A stretch of 64,000 nt of DNA from Phymorhynchus buccinoides. Its lineage: Eukaryota > Mollusca > Gastropoda > Neogastropoda > Raphitomidae. The first letter of the stretch is position 1; every line of letters begins with the position of its first letter. Made by a program: the position numbers and the translations under genes. The DNA lies in assembly GCA_017654935.2 (NCBI GenBank), contig CM065698.1, positions 39,174,239 to 39,238,238 of the forward strand, in the 5' to 3' direction. The notes under the pieces are model-generated. The model had not been told where the DNA came from. It saw nothing but the letters and a program-made list of their open reading frames with translations, and ran no database searches. Shown here one piece after another: positions 36,622 through 64,000 of this stretch.

Positions 36622-37622
36622 TAGTCCGTCACCAAGACGGACTATTGCGATGGGCTGGTTTGTATTTTTGTTTGTTTGGTTGTTTTTTTTCTGTTTTTTT
36701 CTGTCTGTCCCAAGGATATCTCCCGAACCGCTTGACCGAATCGCGTCAAATTTTGTGTGCAGGTGTGCCTCCTTAATAGGAAGAGATCGGTGCAAACCAT
36801 TTTGCCGTCGTGACCTTGACCTTGACGTACGACCTTGAAAACCGAAAATCTATTTTTAGCCATATCTCGGGCACCGATCAACATAGGATGTTGAAACTTG
36901 GTATGAAGGTGGTTTGGCTTATGCCCGTTCTGATGATGGCATACCGATCAAGGTCAAAGTCAAGGTCAAAAAGATCGCTGGAGCCTGAAAATCGGAGGGT
37001 CATTTTTTTCTCCTTCTGTCTGTCCCAAGGATATCTTTCGAACGGGTTGACAGAATCACGTCAAATTGTGTGTGCTGGTGTGTCACCATGAGAGGAAGGC
37101 ATCCGCGCAAACCATATTGCCGTCGTGACCTTGACCCGTACGACCTTGAAAACCAAAAATCTTTCAGGGGCCATAACTCCCACACCGTTAGTGTTAGAGT
37201 CTTCAAATTTGGCATGAAGGTACTTTGGCTTATGTCCGTTCTGATGGTTGCATACCGATCAAGGTCAAGGTCCGGGCGATCCGTAGGCCTTGAAAGTGGT
37301 AGGGGTCTACACATTGGGTTTTAAGCCATATTTTCCACATTGGTACTTGACAGAAGCGCTTCAGATTGTGTGTGGTACTGTATACCCTAGAGAAGAAAAC
37401 ATCCGAGCATAAATTATCACCATGCTGACCTTGACCTTGAAGTGTGACCTGGAAAACCGAAATTTCCTTCTTTGCGCTATATGTTTCTTCTTCAAGCTGT
37501 ATCTCGTGAACTAGAAGACAGAATCCCTTCCAATTTTGTGTCAGGATGTGACACTCTACGGGGTGTCGCAAGTGCGTGGCATTGCTGGTGATGGACATGT
37601 CTGCCGCTCGGCGACGCCCTTG
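36622..37622 (-). mobile_element. 1-kb repeat rich in AGGTCA half-sites, copy 2
   Basis: Near full-length reverse copy of 13686-14705 in the GPS2 3' flank, with the same end points. Confidence 0.75.
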
Positions 37623-39244
37623 TTTCTTTTTGTTTAGCTTTGTAAAGCCATGTAAATGAAATGTAATTGATGTGACTGAATTGACTTAATTGTAGTTTCT
37701 TGTAGATTAATTGTATTCTTCTCTATAGCTATGATCCAACTGCACATTTCCATGGGTGCTCCTGCTTTCAGGATGTCTTGAAGTTCAGGATTTTTTTTAT
37801 TGCCTGGAGCCGGCGTTGCCGGATTATGATAATTTGTTAAGATGCATTTTGCTGGTTATAGAGGTCATGAAGTTTAACCAGAAGTGAAAGTGCAAGAAGA
37901 GCCTGTCAATTACATTGGAAACTGTTTTCTTTTCAGCTTCCAGGGGGCATTGCACCCCAGATCGGAACCCCCAGGAGGGGCGCTGTCCCTGCACTCGGCC
38001 GGGGCTTGCAGGATTTTTGAGATTTCCCAGGCGTACCCATGCATTTCCCCCATTAACAAACCATATGTATAATTGCTGCTCCTGCTCTTCTAAATTCCTT
38101 TGCACAAGAAAAAAACACCTACTTTCTTTGTAAATCTGGTACAAACAAACCTCTATTTTAAGACTTCCAAAATGTCCGGAAAAATCGGTCGTAAATCGGA
38201 GGTTTTCACTGGCAGCCGTAGAAAGAAAAAGTTCAGCACAGTTCATACTCTCTTCTTCATGCACACATACAATGACATTAAAACTGGATTTGGGTCTTTC
38301 CAACTCCATAGGATTGTGCAATCGATGTATTACAGTTTCACTTCGCCGACTTCTGTTAATCACCTCCACTCTCGTCCAAAGTCAGTGGTTTTCTTTTTCA
38401 AAGTCAGTGGTTTTCGTGCTTTTCCTACGCTTTCCGCCATCTTTTCTACAACAAGGGAAGTGACTCCACTTTCAGGCCCTTGACCGTGGTTGTTTCCCTT
38501 TGCTCGAAGTCTATGCAGACGACAACAACGGTCGTAAAAACCAACAAAATGGCAGTCGTAAGTCGCGTTTTAGAGGAAGTCGTTTAAGAGAGGTTGTTTA
38601 CATAGTAAAATGCATCCGTGCCAACAAATCCGGTCTCAAATGAGAGGTGGTCGCTTAACAGAGGGTCGTAAAATAGGGGTTTGTCTGTATAGGCCTTTCT
38701 GATTTTTCATAGCTATTGTAACAAAAAAATTTTTTTTAAAAGCAAGAATTTTTTTTTTCCAAGTTTAGTTGATCATAATTACATTGTATAGTGCATTTAT
38801 CATAATCCCAGTTTTGTAAGGACAGGGAGTATATTGGGATGTGCGTTTGTATGTGATAAAACATTTCTTCCACATCTTGGCGCCTAAACTACTAAACCAA
38901 TCTTAACGAAACGTGGCAGAATGGTTCCTTAGGCGCTCTAGATGCGGCCCGTGGTGTCAGATTTACCAAATGGCAAACCATATGAAGGTAATCCCTGTGA
39001 ATCTGATTTGAATGTTACAAACTCACTGATTATTTCAAAGATAATGGATAGTTTCAAACCAAAGTTGGTTTGTTAAAAAAGTGTCACCTAAGCTATTTTT
39101 GTTTGTAAAATAATAAATCACTGGGCATTGTCATACCGATACAGAATATTTTATTTTTTTAAACACAAGAAAACAATAACCGAAGAGTCGAAAATGATCT
39201 CCCCTGACTTTCATCACTAACTGTGAGTACTTATATATTGTTGT

Positions 39245-39400
39245 TGTTGTTGTTGTCTTACCCTGGCTTAAAGACTCCATGGGACTGAAGCACTTGAACA
39301 CTATGGCACAAATGCACCAGTTAGGGATGAGAACATTACATGTGTGACCGTTTTTGATTACCCCGCCACGTGTGCAACCACACTCCGACTTCAGATGAGT
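39245..39400 (+). mobile_element. CCCTGGCTTAA repeat family, partial
   Basis: 5' half only, from TTACCCTGGCTTAAAGACTC to CACACTCCGACTTCAGAT, after a TTG run. Confidence 0.68.
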
Positions 39401-39414
39401 ACCCTTTATGTTCT

Positions 39415-39712
39415 TCTTTGATCGCTCAGACAGTTTCCTGTCAATTATGAGCGCAGATGCATCATGCTGCCATTATGCGCCTAAGAAATAGGCCCAGCAA
39501 ATCCGACTTTGGCTGGAGGAAATGCTTTTGAAAGCGTTTTCTTGAAAAAAGGCAGAATGGACCGGTAAGGCAGAAAAATAGTAGATGACAGTAAGCAAAT
39601 GGAAAAGGCAGTCAAAGAGTGACAGATTAGAGGAAGTTACAAGCACAGAACTTCCAGAAGGTGGGGGACTATTTATACAAAAGACCCCCCGGTATCCCCA
39701 CAGGGGGTACCC
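39415..39712 (-). mobile_element. Mosaic SINE, type 2 tail
   Basis: Complete reverse copy; blocks match the copy at 25385. Confidence 0.78.
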
Positions 39713-39974
39713 TTTATATGACCCATCTTTTTCTTTTTCTTTTTCAAAGCATGTAAATATGTACATCTGAACGGACAACAGAAATGGTTAGTTCTCTTGT
39801 AGATTAAAATTGGATTGTTGATTATCGCTAATGATTCATGTGCACATGTTTTCCATTACCCTTCATTTCTTAATTCAGTAATTGTCACGTAAAGTATTCA
39901 TGCACTCCAATTTTCCCTTGCACCAGAAAAACACTTATTGGTGTGTGTTTTATGTAAATCTAATACTGTATATA

Positions 39975-40078
39975 CCTTGTGAGGATACCAGAGGGTATCT
40001 TTTGTACAAATAGACCCCCCCCCCCCCCCCCCCCCCCAACTTTCTGGAAGTTCTGTGCTTGTAACTTTCTCTAATGTA
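39975..40078 (+). mobile_element. Mosaic SINE fragment
   Basis: It keeps the 5' part (GAGGATACCAGAGGGTATC, a long C run, TTCTGGAAGTTCTGTGCTTG) and stops after CTCTAATGTAACTC. Confidence 0.65.
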
Positions 40079-40592
40079 ACTCCCTCAAAGACTGTACAGG
40101 GGAAGATAAACATCCGGTCTCTTTTCCCTATGAGTAGTGAGGACAGAAACACTGGTTATGTCCCTTTGAAACATGACACATTTTACACATCGATAGGCCA
40201 GTTGAATTCTCCGTTCAAGTTCCAGTCCGAGATTTTGGATAGCCTCCACTGTGAATAGTGTACATGTCCCCACTAACGATAACTCTATCAGCCTGGTTCG
40301 CCGAGCTTTTAAGTAATCCATCTTACCCTTTTAGAATATCTTTGACTCCCTTACACCAGAAAAAAACCTTTTTTGTATGTGTTTTATGTAAATCTAATAC
40401 TGTATATACCTTGTGAGGATACCAGAAGGGGTATGATTTGATTGATTGATTTAATTTAAGTCTGCTCACAACAATGGTGATATTAGACTTAAATAAATAC
40501 ATTAATTAAGCAAAAACAAAACAGACATAAACAAATATTGAATTAAAATGAGGGGAAAAGAGTGTGTGTGTGTTTGTGTGCGTGTGTGTGTT

Positions 40593-40634
<42 letters not shown>

Positions 40635-40699
40635 TATGTCCGTGATGGGGGAAGGATTTGGGGCAAAGAAATGAACATTAATATTAACTAACGTATCAA

Positions 40700-40905
40700 T
40701 TATAGTAATCTTGCAATTCCAGAGCTGGATATGACAGAAGCTATTTTGATCATTTCATGGCTGTAAACTACATCTTGTAAAGTTCCTATGTTTGCTACTT
40801 GAATCCCAAACAAGGTGTATAGCGATGCTAAAAATGGACATTCGAAAAGAATGTGTTGAACTGATAGTGGGTGACCACAAGTGCATTCTACATCTTTAGA
40901 AAATT
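40700..40905 (-). mobile_element. LINE ORF2 C-terminal zinc-finger remnant
   Basis: The minus strand encodes VECTCGHPLSVQHILFECP and a further about 45 codons to a stop. C-CGHP-S-xHxxxxCP is the CCHC-type end of many LINE ORF2 proteins. Confidence 0.75.
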
Positions 40906-40907
40906 TG

Positions 40908-41195
40908 AGGGTATCTTTTGTACAAATAGCCCCCCCAAAAAAGAAAACTTTTCTGGAAGTTCTGTGCTTGTAACTTCCTCTAATGTAACTCTTTGACTCT
41001 GCCTTTTCCTTTTTGCTTACTGTCATCTACTATCTTTCTGCCTTACTGGTCCATTCTCCTGCCTTTATTCTAGAAACTCTTACAAAGATTTTCTCCAGCC
41101 GAAGACGGACATGCTATTTCTTAGTAAGGCACATAACGGCAGCATGATGCATCTGCACTCATATGACAGGAGACAGACTGAGTGATCGAAGAAGA
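40908..41195 (+). mobile_element. Mosaic SINE, type 2 tail
   Basis: From GAGGGTATCTTTTGTACAAA to GATCGAAGAAGAAG with the type 2 end. Its start joins directly to the antisense LINE fragment at 40700. Confidence 0.75.
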
Positions 41196-41700
41196 AGATA
41201 CTGTATATCTGACTTTCCAAGAACTATAATGGTGCTTAAAAAAACAAGAAGAAAAAAGTCAAGTTTAGTAGATCATAATCAGTGTTGCACTTTGCATTTA
41301 ACAGTTGCAATAAGCTTTTTGGTCTATAAAAGAACGATTGTATGCTTTTTTCCTGTATGTAAAAAAGATGTTTTCATTTTTTGTCAATATTTTTATGTTG
41401 TTTTAACATATATATAAAGCTTTTTGGTCTTGTGCGTAAAAGATGTTTTTATTTTTGTGGGTGAATATTTTTGTGTTGTTGCTTTCAATGTGCATCAAGG
41501 AATAAAAATGGAGAAAAAAGACACAAAAAAACCTTGTTTCTTTGCCTTGCTGATGTATGTCTGAATTAAATGTTACATACCGGATTTGGTTGTTTTTATT
41601 AGAAAAAGGGAAACAGATCATGAAAATTTGATTGAAGCATTTAAATTTGCGGAAAATGAACAATGTACATCATGTATAACTACCACTTTGTGCAATTAAT

Positions 41701-41810
41701 ATACAAATGAAATAAAACGTAGAAAGAACACACACACACATAATATACTCACACAAATACAAATGAAATAAAACGTAGAAAGAACACACACACACATATA
41801 TACTCACACA
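41701..41810. repeat. Two tandem copies of a 55-bp unit
   Basis: ACAAATGAAATAAAACGTAG, AAAGAACACACACACACATA and ATACTCACA occur twice in a row. Between GPS2 and ASCC2. Confidence 0.85.
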
Positions 41811-43046
41811 TTTGCAAAGTATTAATGCTGTAAGCAAGTTGAACCAGTACTTGGGTAATACCCTCACCCTCCACCTATTAACATTTCCATACCCTCCACC
41901 AATCTTTATAAACATTTCTATATCTACCTTTTTAACTCTTCCAAAACCATGGGTGAATACATTCGCCCAGTACATCACACCTCACTCCCACCACATGCAA
42001 ACACAGTCACTGCCAAGCACCCTGCCATGCGTGTGTCCATATTTAGAGCTTAGGGCAATTGTGCGGTTTAAGTGGAGTTAAGGTCCTTCGCTCTTAGCGA
42101 CGGCAAACTCATTCTCTCTAGCACATGAGCGGACAAAAATAGATGATGCCTTCTATTTAATGAAGGGAAGTCCAATAAGCCAGGGGAGTATCTCCCACAA
42201 GGCCACCCGAAGAACTCCTTTGAATCTCTACTACACTTCAAAATTGACAGTTAAGCTGAAATTCCATTTGTGCTATTTTCGCTGGCTTAAAATCGCCCTT
42301 GACTTTAGACAGCGATGAAAACAATTGCTTGCAATTCCATCGACACTAAAATCGTCACTGATTGTTATGGCACTATTCTAACAATGCGGAGAAAAAAACA
42401 ACAACAAAAAAACGATTGTGCCTACGGAATTGCAAGCAACGTTTTTAACCAGTACCACAAGTTTCTCCACGCTTTGGGAAGCCATGCTGGCTGAAAAAAT
42501 GGCATGATGTTTGAGTTGCTTTGCAAGATTATGCACTATATAAGCATTATTAATTATTATTATTATGTTTTAGCCCTGTCTGCTTTCAGACTATTTTCGA
42601 CGGTGACAAAAAATATTTTCGCTACATGAGATAAAATAAAACCGTGAGCGATTTTCTACTGACTGCTCACGATTATCGCGCTGTTGGGTGTACAGAATGG
42701 CTTTAGCATTGATGCCGTTAAATGTGGGCGATCACCGCCGTCAATTTTCGCCTTCAAAATCGCGCATATGGAATTCCAGCTTTACGCTCTTCAATTCTTG
42801 ACTGCTATCTATTTTCAGTGAACTAAGCGTGATGGTTTTAATAAATGATGATTATTTCAAACCAAGACTTACACATTTCAGCAACTCAGATTGCAAACGT
42901 TGTTGTTGCCTGTCTGATGTTTCCGACAATGACTGCCAGATAGCAGAGGGGTCAGCTGCTATTCCGGCAGACTGGGCTAGAATTTGTTTTATAGTGGAGA
43001 AGCCTTGCCCAGGGTACATCCCAACTCTCGGCTAAATGGATTTGGT

Positions 43047-43258
43047 TTAACCCTTTCACCGCCAGCCATATTTCAGCCACAAATTTTCATTAAATTTAGT
43101 TGGGTAGAGAACAAAACCATTAAATAAGGCTTACCCTTACTTCCCAAAACTAAGACAATAGGGGCTTTGGATAATAGACCCCAATTTGATGCCTTTTAGT
43201 GACATAGGTGTTAAATCACTGTGGTGCTATAATGCGACTTTGGCGGTGAAAGGGTTAA
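43047..43258 (-). mobile_element. TTAA MITE family A, copy 3
   Basis: It is in the opposite orientation to the copy at 5233, with the same internal sequence (ACCCCAATTTGATGCC) and TTAACCCTTTCACCGCCA ends. It lies between GPS2 and ASCC2. Confidence 0.82.
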
Positions 43259-43498
43259 ACTTCTTTATTTCTTCCTTATAACGTAACAAAATAATAAATA
43301 GAATAAAGGGCAGCAACAAGCAAATGGATTTGAGGACCAGAGTTGGCGTGGGGGGAAGGTCCCCAAAGGCCAACCAATTCCACTGGCTGCAGCACCAGAG
43401 CCGGTGTGAATGCCCCCCACCCCCTCCCCCCCCAAGTTAGAGAGGCATAGTCTTCTTCTACGAAAAGAAGCTGTACCATGTTAGTACTCTACGCGCAT

Positions 43499-43500
<2 letters not shown>

Positions 43501-43581
<81 letters not shown>
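43501..43581. repeat. Poly-C run of about 80 bases
   Basis: One unbroken C homopolymer between GPS2 and ASCC2; G-rich on the ASCC2 sense strand, downstream of its stop. Confidence 0.95.
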
Positions 43582-43904
43582 TGAAATCGTAGAGAAATCA
43601 CGTCATGCTTGCATCATTGTTTGCGTCATTTTGAGGGGTACGCAACCCCCCTTGGTACTCTATAGTACAGCTCTCATTTACTATTGGCCCTTTCTACAGG
43701 CTAATGTCATTATGGGTAAAAGGTCTGATTACAAATAGCCTAATCAGGCTAATGCCAATAGCTTAGGGGTAAACTGCCCTGCATGCTCTTCTCCAACAAA
43801 AATACCCCTTTCTTTTATCTGTGGCCCTAATTCTATAACAAACAAAACAACCCAACAACACGCACACACACAAAAAACTACTTTTTTTTAAACCAAGCAA
43901 AACC

Positions 43905-44243
43905 TCACATCCAATCAAAAATCCCCTCTCTTAGTAATAACTCGACACTCTCAAATCCAATAACATGATCTTTAAACCATCGTCAAAATCTTGTCCAATA
44001 AAACGATCTTCGATTTACTAACATGAATGATATCCAGATACAAAACGCTGTCTTTTTTTTAACAATGTCCAAGCTCTCATTCAATCAAGATATTGATATC
44101 TTTTCTTATCCTATCCAATAAAAAGAATCCTCTCTTTACCACCATAAAAATCCCGACCAATCACAAAAACATTCATTTGTACATTTCTTCTCTCTCATCC
44201 AATCAAACGTCCTCTCTTTTCCACCATTAACACTCTCGACCAA

Positions 44244-44246
<3 letters not shown>
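43905..44246. repeat. CCAAT-containing repeat array that ends in the ASCC2 stop codon
   Basis: About eight degenerate units of roughly 35-50 bp carry CCAATCAAAA or CCAATAAAA followed by CCTCTCTT-like sequence, near 43911, 43957, 43994, 44081, 44108, 44157, 44198 and 44240. The last unit includes the TGA of ASCC2. On the plus strand this is a row of CCAAT boxes. Confidence 0.65.
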
Positions 44247-62884
<18,638 letters not shown>

Positions 62885-64000
62885 CTGTCAAAGACAGACA
62901 GACAAACAGGCAGACAGACAGATTTATCAATACACGCCTGCATACAAGCAGCACAGAAACATACATTCGTCTGTCAAATGTTTTCAAAGATACCCTTATT
63001 TACATAGAGGAAGCATAGCAAGAAAAGTAATTAAAAAGAGAAGATACCCGTAATATGTTGCAATTTTCGGCCTGTAAGAGTGACGCTTCAGTACATACGG
63101 CACACGCTCCATTTTCTAAATTTTAAAAATTTAAAATATAGAACCTGTTAAGGAAGGGATCATGTGACTGGAAGTAAAGGGAAGTCACTATGATACATCC
63201 GGTAAGGGAAGCTACGTCCTTTTGCTTTTTGTTTATCCATTGCTAGGGTAATGGTTTCCAACTTGGGAAAGTGTTATGCTATTGTTAAGTGTTGGTCAGT
63301 ATGGTTAGAATAGATAATTGTATTTAGGATATAGACAAAGCACAAAGCTGCGGATAAGGCGCATTTAAAACAAGAAAAACTTGTCCAACATTTGATCGCC
63401 ACACTCAGTTTGTAATGGTTTATCATTAACTCTGTGAAGATGAAGAAAACCTTTAAAATAACGAACTTACAAAGCAATGGGGGGGGGGGGGGGGGGGGGG
63501 GGAATTATTATTATTTTTGACTAATGTTCTTCTTCAACAGTAATTGGTGAAGCTCTTTTGAAATCTAATTGGACCTCTTGTGTTTGAAACCCAGAGAAAT
63601 CGCACCACTGTGATAATAATAATAATAATAATAATAGTACATTTATATAGCGCTTTACCTCAAGAGAGCCCAAAGCGCTTTACAATCAATTCTTCATCAA
63701 CAAGTAGACAACAAAAATAGTGTTTAAGGATGACACAAACCAGCAACAACGCATATACAAAGCGACTCACACACACACACACTTATCGACACAGGCTCAT
63801 AATGTAAGTAAATTATTAGTTTGAGGTGTTTGTCACTGTCACTGTAATTTTTTTTCTTTTCTTTTTTTCAGTTTTGGGTATCTATAGATAAGGAGCTATT
63901 GCTTAAGCCAGACTAAGGCAATGATCAAGCAAAAAGAATTTTGAAACAACAATCTCAACAGACCACACACACACACACACACGCACGCACACACAAACAC
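62885..64000 (-). other. ASCC2: ASCC2 intron continuing out of the window
   Basis: No exon was found above 62884. The stretch has a G run, a TAATAATAATA-ACATTTATATAGCGCTTT repeat (about 63615-63690), and CA runs. Related ATTTATATAGCGCTTTAC pieces occur near 33230, 45010 and 56575. Confidence 0.5.
63480..63502. repeat. Poly-G run
   Basis: About 23 consecutive G in an ASCC2 intron. Confidence 0.95.

Larger units (their letters stand above)
34175..44243. other. Convergent intergenic region and 3' flanks of GPS2 and ASCC2
   Basis: The 10 kb between the two stop codons holds repeats listed separately (SINEs, AGGTCA repeat, inverted-repeat elements, LINE end, poly-C, CCAAT array). No conserved coding exon was found. 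GPS2 poly(A) site is not certain. On the ASCC2 strand an AATAAA lies near 43264, about 980 bases after its stop. Confidence 0.45.

Noticed and set aside
37824..38369. Antisense frame of about 180 codons
   Set aside because: No recognisable domain, no splice partners; it is probably a chance opening in the GPS2 3' flank.

Overview
The window is animal (metazoan) nuclear DNA. It holds intron-rich genes with GT-AG introns, three conserved animal proteins, dense SINE, LINE and MITE content, and very many CA, GA and CAT microsatellites. Repeat style and protein divergence suggest a lophotrochozoan, most likely a marine gastropod mollusc. That assignment is an inference from style, not from a marker gene.

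Three protein-coding genes could be assembled exon by exon with consistent reading phase. (1) CENATAC (CCDC84), a minor-spliceosome and centrosome factor, lies on the minus strand at 1259-17688 in 8 coding exons (618 aa), with a long repetitive C-terminal tail not found in the human protein. (2) GPS2, a subunit of the NCoR/SMRT-HDAC3 corepressor, lies on the plus strand at 19772-34174 in 10 coding exons (412 aa). (3) ASCC2, a ribosome-quality-control and alkylation-repair ubiquitin reader, lies on the minus strand at 44244-62884; the last 11 coding exons (486 aa) are present and the 5' part lies beyond the window. CENATAC and GPS2 are head to head, with about 2.1 kb between start codons. GPS2 and ASCC2 converge, with about 10 kb between stop codons. 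No tRNA or rRNA gene, CRISPR array or operon was seen.

The space between exons is mostly mobile and tandem DNA. There is a mosaic SINE family with two alternative 3' halves (about 12 copies), tRNA-headed SINEs, a 5'-truncated LINE with a perfect 23-bp target duplication, several TTAA-flanked piggyBac-type elements including a deleted transposase copy, other terminal-inverted-repeat elements, two 1-kb repeats rich in AGGTCA half-sites, and long homopolymers.

Three observations stand out. First, exon 3' ends together with their 5' splice sites have repeatedly been swallowed into tandem arrays (CENATAC exon 7, GPS2 exon 4, and several ASCC2 exons), leaving strings of decoy splice donors inside introns. 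Second, ASCC2 carries one intron with a textbook U12-type donor, in the same window as CENATAC, a factor for the minor spliceosome. Third, an inverted-repeat element just upstream of GPS2 carries an intact-looking J-domain exon of DNAJB11 (ERdj3) type, which looks like a captured gene fragment.
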